From Acidimicrobiaceae bacterium (GTDB lineage Bacteria > Actinomycetota > Acidimicrobiia > Acidimicrobiales > RAAP-2): a stretch of DNA of 63,823 nucleotides. A program made the position numbers and the translations under genes. Location of the stretch: contig DAIEHI010000087.1 of NCBI GenBank assembly GCA_027355725.1, positions 1 to 63,823 on the forward strand, in the 5' to 3' direction. The notes below the pieces were generated by a model, which was not told the DNA's origin, searched no databases, and was given only the letters and a program-made list of their open reading frames with translations. Below are positions 43,306 to 52,599 of the stretch, piece by piece (the stretch's first letter is position 1; each line of letters begins with the position of its first letter).

Positions 43306-44793
43306 ATGAGTGAAGGATTCACACCAGAATCACTCGGTGCGAAGTTAGAGGTAGTACCAGGCGAGCATCAAAGACTTCGCCAAGGAGTGCTCGGACTCTT
43401 GGATATTTCAGCGGCAACGATGGCCAACATCGGGCCAGCGATGAGCTTCTATTTCGGATTCGGTTACCTTGCGTATACAGCTGGCCTCGCGTCGCCACTC
43501 ACCATCATCGCGGCGGGCGTGGCGATCTTGTTCCTTGGTAATACGCTGTCGGAGTTCACTAAGGTGCTGCCCTCAACCGGGGGATTCATCTCCTTCATCG
43601 GCAAGACGTTCGGCGGACGAGCCGCCGTCACCACCGCGATTTTGACGGGCGCTGGTTATATAGCTGCCATGGCGTCGGTGATAGCCATCGTCGGTGGCTT
43701 CTTCCAGATGATCCTTCAGAACTACAACGTCTCGGGACTGCAGAGCGTTCCGTGGATCATCTGGGTGCTCATCTTCTTGGCGTTCGCGGCCTTCATGATG
43801 ATTCGAGGAATTTCGATCTCCACGAAGTTGGCCGGGTTCTTCTTTGCGTTCGAAATGGTGATCATGGTCCTCGTCGGCGTTCTCACGCTGATCAAGTTCC
43901 ACAGCCACATCAACTTCCAGCCCTTTGAGCCGAAGAACATCACGGGCGGGTTCAAGGGTCTTGCTGCGGGATTCCCCCTCGCGATCTACCTCTTCATTGG
44001 ATGGGAGAACTCGGCGGCGCTCGCTGAAGAGACTGATAACCCTCGAAAGAATGTGCCCAAGGCGGTGTTCACTTCGATCATCGTGATGCTGGTCGCCTAC
44101 ACATTCTTCGCTTACTCGACGGTTGTTGGCTTCAAGGGCAACAACACCGCGTTGAGCAATGCGAGCATCCCGTTCCTTTCTGTGGCGAAGGAAGTCTTCG
44201 CGGTCGCGCTCTTCTTCGCGTTCCTCGCGGGTATGACCTCGACGCTCGGTGCGCTGATCGCCGGCACGAACTCCCAGGCGCGACTGATCTTCAACGCGGG
44301 CCGTGAAGGACTACTGCCCTCGGCGATTGGCAAGGTGCACTCGACACGACGCACGCCCGTGACCGCGCTCTTCACCTTCTTGGGACTGGGTCTCACCATC
44401 ATTGGCATCTGGGGTCTCGGTCATCTCATCGGCGGCCATGCGACTTCTGGTTCTATGAGTGCGCTGACGATGTTCGTCGAGTCATCGACGTTCGGCACGA
44501 TCCTTTTGCTGCTCGTCTACGGACTCAGCAATCTGGCGCTGCCCTTCTATTACCGAAAGCACCACGCGGATCTGTACAACCCGATTCGCCATGCGCTGTT
44601 GCCGGCGCTGGGCATCGCGTGGATTCTCGTGCCGTTGTACTACCTAGCCAAGCCCGGCCAGACCGCGCCCTTCAGTTGGTATCCGTACATGGCACTGGCC
44701 GTGGTGATCCTCGCGATCATCTACGCGTCAATGCTCGTGAAGCGCGATCCGGCGATCGGTGAGCGTGTGGGTTCTATCGTCGCTGACGAATAG
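43306..44793 (+). CDS. APC superfamily amino acid/amine permease
   Basis: ATG at 43306 after AGGAGGGG gives 495 residues with about 12-14 membrane helices. The first helix holds SAATMANIGPAMSFYFGFG and the FIGWENSAALAEETDNPRK stretch is typical of the cationic or neutral amino acid and polyamine transporters. It is a secondary transporter for an amino acid or amine. A terminator follows. Confidence 0.88.
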   Translation: MSEGFTPESLGAKLEVVPGEHQRLRQGVLGLLDISAATMANIGPAMSFYFGFGYLAYTAGLASPLTIIAAGVAILFLGNTLSEFTKVLPSTGGFISFIGKTFGGRAAVTTAILTGAGYIAAMASVIAIVGGFFQMILQNYNVSGLQSVPWIIWVLIFLAFAAFMMIRGISISTKLAGFFFAFEMVIMVLVGVLTLIKFHSHINFQPFEPKNITGGFKGLAAGFPLAIYLFIGWENSAALAEETDNPRKNVPKAVFTSIIVMLVAYTFFAYSTVVGFKGNNTALSNASIPFLSVAKEVFAVALFFAFLAGMTSTLGALIAGTNSQARLIFNAGREGLLPSAIGKVHSTRRTPVTALFTFLGLGLTIIGIWGLGHLIGGHATSGSMSALTMFVESSTFGTILLLLVYGLSNLALPFYYRKHHADLYNPIRHALLPALGIAWILVPLYYLAKPGQTAPFSWYPYMALAVVILAIIYASMLVKRDPAIGERVGSIVADE

Positions 44794-44807
44794 CTGACTT
44801 CAACTCA

Positions 44808-44846
44808 CGCTTCGCCGTCTGGTCGTCACGACCGGACGGCGAAGCG
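44808..44846. terminator. Bidirectional terminator between permease and acyl-CoA synthetase genes
   Basis: CGCTTCGCCGTC (44808-44819) pairs with GACGGCGAAGCG (44835-44846), and the interior GGTCGT/ACGACC extends the stem almost to the centre. It lies between two convergent stop codons and can serve both genes. Confidence 0.8.
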
Positions 44847-44866
44847 AGGGGAGTCTTCGTTGAACG

Positions 44867-46567
44867 TCACTCGAAATCTTCTTCTCGGTACTCTTCGGGA
44901 TTGCGTGATTGTGCGCGGTCTTGCTCGGCGGCGCGCAGTTGCACCCGGCGAATCTTGCCGCTGATGGTCTTTGGCAGCTCCGCGAATTCCAGACGCCGAA
45001 TGCGCTTGTATCCGGCGAGCCGCTCACGACAGTGACGCAGGATGTCTCCCGCCAGCTCCTTCGATGGGGTTTGACCCGCGACGAGCGAGACGTACGCCTT
45101 GGGCACTGAGAGTCTCAGTTCGTCGGGTGCCGGTACGACGGCTGCCTCGGCGACCGCGGGGTGTTCGATCAGCACGCTTTCGAGTTCGAAGGGACTGATG
45201 CGGTAGTCGCTTGACTTGAAGACGTCATCGGTTCGACCAACGTAGGTGATGTATCCCTCGTCGTTTCGACGGGCCAAATCGCCCGTGTGGTATCGACCAC
45301 CGGCGAAGGCCGCCTCATTGCGTTCGATGTCGGGACCGTTGGCACTGCGATAGCCGGCCATCACGCCAACGGGTTTGGTTGGATCGCACTGTACGCAGAT
45401 CTCGCCCTCTTCGGCACTCTCATCACTGCCTGGATCAACGAGATCGATGTGGTAGCCGGGGATCGGTCGACCCATGGACCCGGGGATCACCTTTTGACCC
45501 GGCGAATTACCGATTTGTACTGTGGTTTCGGTCTGACCGAAACCGTCTCGGATCGTGAGCCCCCACGCGTCGTGCACTCGGTCGATGACCTCGGCGTTGA
45601 GCGGCTCACCGGCCCCGACCAATTCTCGTAATGAAGTCGACCACGACGACATCTCTTGTTGGATCAGCATCCGCCACACCGTCGGCGGCGCGCAGAACGT
45701 CGTCACGTTGGCGTCTCGAAGAACGTCCAGCATCGATCGCGCATCGAAACGTTCGTAATTGAACAAGCACGTCGTCGCACCGGCGATCCACGGCGCGAAC
45801 ACGCAGGACCACGCGTGCTTCGCCCATCCCGGGCTAGAGACATTGAGATGCACGTCGCCGGGGCGAATACCAATCCAGTACATGGTGCTCAGGTGGCCCA
45901 CCGGATAACTCGTATGGGTGTGCTCGACGAGCTTGGGCAGGGCAGTCGTGCCCGAGGTGAAGTAGATGAGCAACGGGTCATTCGCTTTGGTAGGTGCGTC
46001 GGGCACGAAGTGCTCGTCACTCGATTTACTGTCGGCGTAACTGAGCCAACCCGGTTGTGCTGGGCCGGTGACGACACGAAGGTACGAGCCGGGTACGTCA
46101 TCAAAGTGATTCGTGAGCTCGGGTCGGATGATGACCGCGCCAGCATTCGCCCTCGAGACTCGGTCAGCCATGTCTGCTGGCGTCAGTAATGTCGTCGCTG
46201 GTATGAGCACGGCGCCGAGCTTCATCAGTGCGAGGGTTGTCTCCCAGAGTTCCACCTGATTGCCGAGCACCACCAACACTCGGGTGCCGCGGGTCACCCC
46301 GGCTTTCCTGAGCCAATTCGCCACCTGGTTGGAGCGCCGCGAAAGCTCGGCGAACGAGTAGGAATTATCGGTACCGTCATCTTCGATGATGCGAAGTCCG
46401 GGCTCATCGGCTTGTTCGACCGCGAGGACGGCGTCGAACCAATCGAGCGCGAAATTGAAGTTCTCGAATTTCGGCCATTCGAACTTCGCGTAGGCCGTCT
46501 CGTAGTCGGTGCGATGCGCGAGTAAGAAGTCACGCGCGCTTCGAAAGGTATCGGTAGCTGATGTCAT
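44867..46567 (-). CDS. AMP-dependent acyl-CoA synthetase
   Basis: A 566-residue adenylate-forming enzyme that makes an acyl-CoA from a carboxylate, ATP and CoA. The P-loop is IYFTSGTTALPKLVEHTH, the A5 motif DGFGQTETT, A7 YHTGDLARRNDEG, and the C-terminal catalytic Lys lies in KTISGKIRRVQLR. Size and HLNVSSPGWAKHAWSCVFAP resemble the medium-chain/acetyl-CoA synthetase group. It diverges from the 2-oxoacid dehydrogenase operon, with which it may share control. Confidence 0.9.
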   Translation of the reverse strand: MTSATDTFRSARDFLLAHRTDYETAYAKFEWPKFENFNFALDWFDAVLAVEQADEPGLRIIEDDGTDNSYSFAELSRRSNQVANWLRKAGVTRGTRVLVVLGNQVELWETTLALMKLGAVLIPATTLLTPADMADRVSRANAGAVIIRPELTNHFDDVPGSYLRVVTGPAQPGWLSYADSKSSDEHFVPDAPTKANDPLLIYFTSGTTALPKLVEHTHTSYPVGHLSTMYWIGIRPGDVHLNVSSPGWAKHAWSCVFAPWIAGATTCLFNYERFDARSMLDVLRDANVTTFCAPPTVWRMLIQQEMSSWSTSLRELVGAGEPLNAEVIDRVHDAWGLTIRDGFGQTETTVQIGNSPGQKVIPGSMGRPIPGYHIDLVDPGSDESAEEGEICVQCDPTKPVGVMAGYRSANGPDIERNEAAFAGGRYHTGDLARRNDEGYITYVGRTDDVFKSSDYRISPFELESVLIEHPAVAEAAVVPAPDELRLSVPKAYVSLVAGQTPSKELAGDILRHCRERLAGYKRIRRLEFAELPKTISGKIRRVQLRAAEQDRAQSRNPEEYREEDFE

Positions 46568-46944
46568 GTGCTCGTTACCGCGTCTCTGCCTCGTAGGTCA
46601 CCCATCCACGTAGTGTGCAGAGACACGGATCTTCCTTTCACTCGAAGTTTCGTTCCTTGATGCGCCACACAAAGAGCCGACGGGACCCGGGTGAAGAGTG
46701 GTGAAGAACAAAGGACTCTCACACCACGACGATGCGACTTCTCTGGTCATTGTCACCCCCACCACGTTCGCGTACTCGTCAGTATCCTGCCTGGAACTCG
46801 GGTCAGCGCGTGCTCAACGAGGACCGGTGGTGCTCGCACGATTTAGTATTGCGCCGATGAAATAGGCTGTCAATTGCTGCACATGACACAACCACTGAGA
46901 CGTGGCACGTTCGACTTGTGAAAGCAACTGAAAGGTAATCCTCC
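46568..46944. other. Divergent intergenic region before the 2-oxoacid dehydrogenase operon
   Basis: This 377-base gap must hold promoters for the acyl-CoA synthetase (leftward) and the E1alpha gene (rightward). The right end has GAAAGGTAATCC before the ATG at 46945. I found no clear operator, hairpin or gene. Confidence 0.45.
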
Positions 46945-48051
46945 ATGACCGACCGGAAGCGGACCCCTCGAAAGCCCCCGGCGCGTACGTCTCGAGCGAA
47001 GGCCGCTGCGGCCCAGGTTGAGCCCGACGCCCAGGGCTTGCTCGACTTCTATCGCGAGATGTTGTTCATTCGTCGTTTCGAGGAGCGGGCCGCACGAGGT
47101 TATACCCAAGCCCTGATCGGCGGGTACTGCCACCTCAATCTGGGCGAGGAGGCGACCGTCGTCGGTCTAATGTCGGCGTTGCAGCCAACTGACTATCTCT
47201 TCACCAATTATCGCGAGCACGGCTACGCCATTGCGCGCGGCATCGACCCCAGGCGCATCATGGCCGAGCTCTATGGTCGCGTCGATGGCGTCTCCAAGGG
47301 ATGGGGCGGATCGATGCACATGTTCGACACCGCGCACCGCATGCTCGGTGGATACGGCATCGTCGGTGGTCAGATCCCACTCGCCACGGGAGCCGCTCTC
47401 GCCATTGACTACCGCTCGGGTGAAGAGATCGTGATGTGCACCATGGGCGACGGCACGACCAACATCGGCGCTTTTCACGAATCGCTCAATATCGCGTCGC
47501 TCTGGAACCTTCCTATTGTCTATGTGATCATCAACAACCGCTTGGGCATGGGCACCAGCGTTGAGAAGTCATCGGCCGAGCCCGAACTTCACAAGCGAGG
47601 CGCCGCGTATCAGATTGAATCAGCGCGCGTCGATGGCCTGGATCCAGTGGCCGTGGCGCAGGCGGGAAGGCACGCCGTTGAGGTCGCGCGATCAGGACAC
47701 CCCTATTTGCTCGAGGTCGTGTGCGAACGACTGCGCGGCCACTCGGTCGTCGACCCGGCTAAGTACCGATCGTCTGAGGAAGTCGCGAGTCTGAAAGAGC
47801 ACGACCCGGTGCACACACTCGCAGCGCGTCTCGTGGCCCAGGGCATCACCGACGAAGAGTCGCTGCTCACGTTGGACCACGAGGTCCTCGCCAACGTCGA
47901 GGAGATCAGCGCCTTCGCCGAAGAGAGCGCGTTCCCTGACGAACAGACTCTTTTCGATTACAACTACGCCTCGGCTGTGCCCAACGACTCTCGACGCCTG
48001 CCCGGCCAAGCCCTCTTCGCCAATACCCTCACCAGTGGAGCAGACCAATGA
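46945..48051 (+). CDS. pdhA: 2-oxoacid (pyruvate-type) dehydrogenase E1 component, alpha subunit
   Basis: A 368-residue TPP-dependent E1alpha. The TPP-binding motif runs from MGDGTTNIGAFHESLN to VIINNRLGMGT, and GGSMHMFDTAHRMLGGYGIVG and the GHSVVDPAKYRS loop are typical. A basic Ala-rich N-terminal extension of about 25 residues precedes the domain. It is followed, with a four-base overlap, by E1beta. Pyruvate is the likeliest substrate but branched-chain 2-oxoacids or acetoin cannot be excluded. Confidence 0.9.
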   Translation: MTDRKRTPRKPPARTSRAKAAAAQVEPDAQGLLDFYREMLFIRRFEERAARGYTQALIGGYCHLNLGEEATVVGLMSALQPTDYLFTNYREHGYAIARGIDPRRIMAELYGRVDGVSKGWGGSMHMFDTAHRMLGGYGIVGGQIPLATGAALAIDYRSGEEIVMCTMGDGTTNIGAFHESLNIASLWNLPIVYVIINNRLGMGTSVEKSSAEPELHKRGAAYQIESARVDGLDPVAVAQAGRHAVEVARSGHPYLLEVVCERLRGHSVVDPAKYRSSEEVASLKEHDPVHTLAARLVAQGITDEESLLTLDHEVLANVEEISAFAEESAFPDEQTLFDYNYASAVPNDSRRLPGQALFANTLTSGADQ

Positions 48052-49064
48052 CTTTGATGTCCTATCGCCAGGCCTTGCACGACACGCTGCGTTCTGAGAT
48101 GTTGCGCGATGAGAATGTCTTTCTCATCGGCGAAGAGATCGGTGTTTTCGAGGGTTCCTACAAGATCACGGCCGGCCTCCTTGAGGAGTTCGGCGAGAAG
48201 CGAGTGCGCGATACGCCCATCGCCGAGGAGGGCTTCACCGGAGCGGCAATTGGCGCTGCGATGCTCGGACTGCGTCCGGTCGTTGAGATCATGACGATCA
48301 ACTTCTCGTTGCTCGCGATTGACCAGATCGTGAACCACGCGGCGAAGATCTACGGCATGTTCGGTGGTCAGGCCAAGGTTCCAATGGTGATCCGGACACC
48401 GGGTGGCGGAGGCCAGCAACTGGGCGCAACCCATTCACAGAACATCGAGCTCTACTACGCCTTCGTCCCCGGGCTCAAGGTCGTCGCGCCGAGCACCCCG
48501 GCTGATGCCAAGGCTCTCTTGATCGCGGCGATTCGTGACGATGACCCGGTGATCTTTCTTGAGAACCTGGCGCTCTACAACACCAAGGGCGAGGTGCCGA
48601 ATCACGACACCCCTGGCGTCATTGGTCAGGCCGCGGTCACCCGCGAGGGCCATCACTTGACCTTGATCGGTTACTCGCGCATGGCCCACGTGGCTAAGAA
48701 GATCGCTGATCAGTTGGCCGACCACGAGGGTCTCGACATCGAGGTGATTGACCTTCGTAGTCTTCGCCCACTGGACCGCACGACGATTGTCGAGTCGGTG
48801 AAGAAGACCCACGCCGCGGTGATCCTGGAAGACGACTGGTTGACGTACGGCATCGGCGCTGAGGTGGCGGCTTCGATATCTGACGGTGCGTTTGACTACC
48901 TCGACGCACCGGTTCGAAGGGTCGCCATGGCAGAAGTACCGATGCCGTACTCGAAGAGCCTGGAAAGCGCTGCGCTGCCATCGGAGAATGACGTCATCCA
49001 GGCCATCTACCAGACCCTTGACGCGATTGGTCATCGCCGAACCAAGACAGGTCCTCATGATTGA
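48048..49064 (+). CDS. pdhB: 2-oxoacid (pyruvate-type) dehydrogenase E1 component, beta subunit
   Basis: A 338-residue transketolase-like subunit with SYRQALHDTLRSEM, the cofactor-contact IGEEIGVFEGSYKITAGL, RDTPIAEEGFTGAAIGAAM and RTPGGGGQQLGATHSQ. The C-terminal domain has DLRSLRPLDRTTIVESVKK. It works as a heterotetramer with E1alpha. The start overlaps the pdhA stop and its end overlaps the E2 start by eight bases. Confidence 0.92.
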   Translation: MTLMSYRQALHDTLRSEMLRDENVFLIGEEIGVFEGSYKITAGLLEEFGEKRVRDTPIAEEGFTGAAIGAAMLGLRPVVEIMTINFSLLAIDQIVNHAAKIYGMFGGQAKVPMVIRTPGGGGQQLGATHSQNIELYYAFVPGLKVVAPSTPADAKALLIAAIRDDDPVIFLENLALYNTKGEVPNHDTPGVIGQAAVTREGHHLTLIGYSRMAHVAKKIADQLADHEGLDIEVIDLRSLRPLDRTTIVESVKKTHAAVILEDDWLTYGIGAEVAASISDGAFDYLDAPVRRVAMAEVPMPYSKSLESAALPSENDVIQAIYQTLDAIGHRRTKTGPHD

Positions 49065-50310
49065 CATCACCATGCCCCGACTCTCGGACACGATGGAAGA
49101 GGGGACCATCGTTGCCTGGCACAAGAAGCCCGGAGACGCGGTCAGCGTCGGCGAGATACTCGTCGATATTGAGACCGACAAGGCAATGATGGAGTACGAG
49201 GCATACGAGGCGGGCACCCTCGTGGAGATCCTCGTGGACGAGGGTGGTGTCGTCACCATCGGGACCCCAATCGCTCGATTGGACAATGGCCAGTCCAGTG
49301 CGGTGCCGAGCGCGAGTCCCATTGCCGCCACCACTTCGCCCGCTGCACCCCTTGAGCAGAGCGAGGCGGTCACCCTCACCAGTCCGCTCGTGGTTGAAAC
49401 AGCAGAAGACGCCGAGCACCGCATTGCGTCGCCGCTCGTTAGAAAACTTGCGCGCGAACACAATCTCGATCTGCGCCAGGTTCGCGGAAGCGGTCCCGGA
49501 GGTCGGATCATCCGCGCCGACCTCGATGGACTCCTCGCGGCGGCTGAGGTGGAAGCGACGAGGGGCCCCACGATGCCCCTCGCGAGCGGCCCACTGCTCG
49601 ACGCCAAACGGGGCTCTAGGGAAGTCCCCTTCACGAATGTTCGAAGGGTCATCGCTCGTCGACTCGGTGAGAGCGCGCGAACAGTCCCGCACTTCTACGT
49701 CACTGCAGTCGCCGACGTCGAAGAACTCGTACAACTGCGCACCAACCTCAATGATCAACTCGTGCCACTGGGAAAGGCAAAGGTCAGCGTGAACGACATG
49801 CTGATCCGCGCGTGCGCCTTGGCGCTTCGAGAGCATCCCCTCGTGAATGCGTCCTACGTGAGCGACGCGAGTAGCACGATGATGATCCATGACCGAATCA
49901 ACGTGGGCATTGCGGTCGCGTCAACGAACGGACTGGTCGTACCGGTGATCACCGACGCGGACAAGAAGACGGTGAGCGAACTCGGAATTGAGGCGCGACA
50001 TCTCGTGACCCTCGCCGGTAGCAAGGGCGTGTCTCTCGATCAGATGTCGGGTGGGACTTTCACGATCAGCAATCTCGGCATGTTCGGGGTCGAGGAGTTC
50101 ACCGCGATCATCAATCCCCCCGAGGGGGCGATCCTCGCAGTGGGCACAACGAGGCGCGAGCCGGTTGGCGTCGGTGACGAGATACTGCTTCGACACCGCA
50201 TGCGCTACACACTCTCAGCCGACCACCGGATCATTGACGGGGCGCTGGCGGCTGAGTTCCTCCAGACGCTCACTGGTCTTCTTGAACACCCGCTGTCGCT
50301 GATTGTCTAG
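49057..50310 (+). CDS. pdhC: 2-oxoacid dehydrogenase E2 component (dihydrolipoamide acyltransferase)
   Basis: ATG at 49057 gives 417 residues. Domain order is one lipoyl domain (residues 1-78, lipoyl Lys in IETDKAMMEYEAY), a Pro/Ala/Ser linker, an E1/E3-binding domain (ASPLVRKLAREHNLDLRQV, then GSGPGGRIIRADLDG) and a catalytic domain with the active-site His-Asp in SADHRIIDGALAAEF. It completes an E1alpha-E1beta-E2 operon. No E3 (lipoamide dehydrogenase) gene is present next to it. Confidence 0.92.
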   Translation: MIDITMPRLSDTMEEGTIVAWHKKPGDAVSVGEILVDIETDKAMMEYEAYEAGTLVEILVDEGGVVTIGTPIARLDNGQSSAVPSASPIAATTSPAAPLEQSEAVTLTSPLVVETAEDAEHRIASPLVRKLAREHNLDLRQVRGSGPGGRIIRADLDGLLAAAEVEATRGPTMPLASGPLLDAKRGSREVPFTNVRRVIARRLGESARTVPHFYVTAVADVEELVQLRTNLNDQLVPLGKAKVSVNDMLIRACALALREHPLVNASYVSDASSTMMIHDRINVGIAVASTNGLVVPVITDADKKTVSELGIEARHLVTLAGSKGVSLDQMSGGTFTISNLGMFGVEEFTAIINPPEGAILAVGTTRREPVGVGDEILLRHRMRYTLSADHRIIDGALAAEFLQTLTGLLEHPLSLIV

Positions 50311-50369
50311 GGTTCGCTTCGCGAGCGCCGGCGTGGCTTCGACCCCACGCTAGGGTGGCTCGGTAATTA

Positions 50370-50387
50370 ATCTACTTTGGACTAGAT
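50370..50387. promoter_or_regulatory. Palindromic operator, copy 1 (regulator gene promoter)
   Basis: ATCTACTTTGGACTAGAT has 7-base arms with one mismatch around a 4-base centre. It lies 36 bases before the SufR-like gene and matches the copies at 52535-52552 and 53361-53378, suggesting autoregulation. Confidence 0.65.
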
Positions 50388-50422
50388 AATTGAAGTAGCG
50401 TGACGAGTGGGCGAGACGAGAC

Positions 50423-51091
50423 ATGGTAACGATTGACACACAACGAGAAGCGCGAGCGCTCGGTGACCCGACGCGATACCGCCTGTTTCGCTACATCGCC
50501 GAAGCGAGCGAACCGGTCAGCGTGGCCGAACTCACCGACTTGGTCAAACTGAACCACAATGCGGTGCGTCAACATCTCGCGGTACTGAAGCAGGCCGAAT
50601 TGATAGTCGAAGCGACCGAAGTCCGTGATCGACCAGGACGCCCGTCGCTTCTCTACCAATTGCATCCCGAAGCGGCGGGCAAGTGGGAGACACCTGGTTC
50701 CTATGCGTGGCTCGCCGGGTTGTTGGCCCAGGCGGTGAAGGACAACGTCAGTGTTCGTGAGATTGGCTATCGCGAAGGACTGCGACGTGGCGCACATATG
50801 CAGAGCGATCAAGAGAGCGCGGATCAGATTGCTGCGGAGTTGATGCGAAACGGATTTCGTCCTGTTCGCTCGGACAAGGCTCGCAAGATCGAATTCGTCC
50901 TCGGACGTTGCCCCTTCGAGGAAGTGGCGGTCGCCAATCCAGGCGAGGTATGTGAATTGCACCTCGGCCTGGTCGAGGGGCTCGCAGCCTCGACGCCGGA
51001 TCTCTCAATCGATCGACTCGTTCGAAAGGACCCTCGACGTGCGGGTTGCCGACTAGTGATCTCGCGTCGGCGCGAACACGACGTCGACTAG
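50423..51091 (+). CDS. SufR-like winged-helix transcriptional regulator with C-terminal cysteines
   Basis: A 222-residue protein. The N-terminal ArsR/DeoR-type winged helix reads ALGDPTRYRLFRYIAEASEP, then VKLNHNAVRQHLAVLKQAEL, with a wing (RPGRPSLLYQL). The C-terminal half keeps three Cys: Cys163 and Cys177 (C-x13-C, in RCPFEEVAV and GEVCELHLG) and Cys209. This layout resembles SufR-type [4Fe-4S] regulators, which sense iron, oxidants or nitric oxide. It is convergent to the membrane protein gene and its own promoter carries the shared palindrome. Fe-S binding is inferred. Confidence 0.82.
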   Translation: MVTIDTQREARALGDPTRYRLFRYIAEASEPVSVAELTDLVKLNHNAVRQHLAVLKQAELIVEATEVRDRPGRPSLLYQLHPEAAGKWETPGSYAWLAGLLAQAVKDNVSVREIGYREGLRRGAHMQSDQESADQIAAELMRNGFRPVRSDKARKIEFVLGRCPFEEVAVANPGEVCELHLGLVEGLAASTPDLSIDRLVRKDPRRAGCRLVISRRREHDVD

Positions 51092-51095
51092 GGCC

Positions 51096-52496
51096 TTAGC
51101 GTGAGGCGTCCTTCGCTCGAAGCGTCGCCGGGTGAGTGAGTTTGGCGAGCGGCCGGACTTCAATCTCTGCGCCCACTGTGCCCCGGTACATACGTACGGT
51201 GCGCCACGAGAGATTCGCACCCGTGATGAGTCCGGTGATCACCAGCAGGAGGCCACCAGCGCCGATCAAGGGCGATGAGGTGGTGACAAGTCCGAGACTC
51301 AGTGCGGCGACCGCACTATTGACGACCAAGAAATCAAAGCTCGACCAGGTGTGATTGAAGAGATCGGCGAAGGCGAGTGCCGAGCCATTGACGTTCCTCG
51401 AGATGCCCTTGGAGCGAAGCGCGGACCACGCGATGAAGGGAACGATCTTGTAGGCGTGGCCGACGAGAGCGACGAGTAGCCACCCGGCGAACGCGCTCAC
51501 CGACGCCGCGACCAGCGCGACGCCACGGTGATCGCCGTGGCGCACCATTGCACTGGCCGCGCCGGCGAATACCACCGCCACGAGCAACCACGCACTAGAA
51601 GTGAGCACGAACCATTGATGAAGTTCAAGGGCGCGCCGGCGGTGTCGCAGATACGTGACCAACGAATAGACGTGTGCGCACAGTCCAACGAGCACGAGCA
51701 ACGCACCGGTGAGCGCGAGCCACGTGAGACTGAAGAGCAGTCCGGGCGACAAGAGGGTCACGCCGAAGAAGACTGCAAAAATACTGATCCACGCGCTCGA
51801 GTGTCGCCCGCCAACGTGAGCCAGCATGAACATCGGCCAGAGCTTCTCTGACACGCTGATGTACGTGAGTCCCAGCCACGCGAGTAGACCAATACACGCA
51901 TGCGCGAGCACGACGTGACCGTTCAAATCGAACCAATTTCTGGTGCGATCAATGACGTAGACGACACCGAAACATGCCGTCAGCACGAAGCCCACGACGG
52001 AGAGACGTAGTCCCACGCTCGCCGGTCCCTTCCCCTTCGAAGCAAGCGGTGGGGCGATGTTGAACACGAGCAGACACACCGCTAAGGTTGCGAATCCGCC
52101 CCCGAGTTCAACGACACTCTCGCGTTGGGACATGAAGCCCACCGGCAACAGCCACGCAGCGAATAACCAACTGACAAACGTGGCCCGCGAGACACGAACC
52201 GAACGCAGGGGACGTTGGGTTATCACCGGTGTGAATTGGTGCAGTGCGCCAAGGACACCCATGGAAAGCGTGGCGAGCATGGCGAAGTGAGCTGCTCCAA
52301 CCACGTGGTCATTGGTCGGGTCCGACACGACGTACCCGCGAGAGTAAGCGAGCGCAAGGCCGCAGGCAACGAGCCCGAAGACGGCAGCTCCGAGAAAACT
52401 GAGTGGCACCGAAGGCGGCGGCACCCCGCTCGGCAGACCTGTTGGGCGGTTCTGCCAGCCGTCCTTGCCCTGGTCCTTCGACGCCGGAGTTTGCAC
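51096..52496 (-). CDS. Multi-spanning membrane protein, NnrS/heme-copper oxidase subunit I-like
   Basis: A 466-residue protein starting at GTG 52496 with AAGGAGA upstream. It has about 12 hydrophobic helices. Conserved-looking His occur in AAHFAMLATLSMGVLGALHQ, NGHVVLAHACIGLLAWLG, MFMLAHVGG and VGHAYKIVPFIAW, reminiscent of heme-binding helices in the heme-copper oxidase/NO reductase superfamily and of NnrS, a heme membrane protein of nitric oxide resistance. I cannot assign it to one family with certainty. Its promoter region (52497-52599) is shared with the DUF2249 gene and contains the palindrome. Confidence 0.72.
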   Translation of the reverse strand: MQTPASKDQGKDGWQNRPTGLPSGVPPPSVPLSFLGAAVFGLVACGLALAYSRGYVVSDPTNDHVVGAAHFAMLATLSMGVLGALHQFTPVITQRPLRSVRVSRATFVSWLFAAWLLPVGFMSQRESVVELGGGFATLAVCLLVFNIAPPLASKGKGPASVGLRLSVVGFVLTACFGVVYVIDRTRNWFDLNGHVVLAHACIGLLAWLGLTYISVSEKLWPMFMLAHVGGRHSSAWISIFAVFFGVTLLSPGLLFSLTWLALTGALLVLVGLCAHVYSLVTYLRHRRRALELHQWFVLTSSAWLLVAVVFAGAASAMVRHGDHRGVALVAASVSAFAGWLLVALVGHAYKIVPFIAWSALRSKGISRNVNGSALAFADLFNHTWSSFDFLVVNSAVAALSLGLVTTSSPLIGAGGLLLVITGLITGANLSWRTVRMYRGTVGAEIEVRPLAKLTHPATLRAKDASR

Positions 52497-52534
52497 GCTG
52501 TCTCCTTGTTCGGTTCAAAGCAACTAGATTATTA

Positions 52535-52552
52535 TTCTAGTTTAGACTAGAA
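52535..52552. promoter_or_regulatory. Palindromic operator, copy 2 (divergent promoter)
   Basis: TTCTAGTTTAGACTAGAA is a perfect 7-4-7 palindrome. An extra half-site ACTAGA (52523-52528) lies just to its left. It sits between the membrane protein gene and the DUF2249 gene and can control both. Confidence 0.75.
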
Positions 52553-52599
52553 TAAATAATGAGTGGTGAAAACTTAGCGTTTCAGAGAAAGAAGGAATC

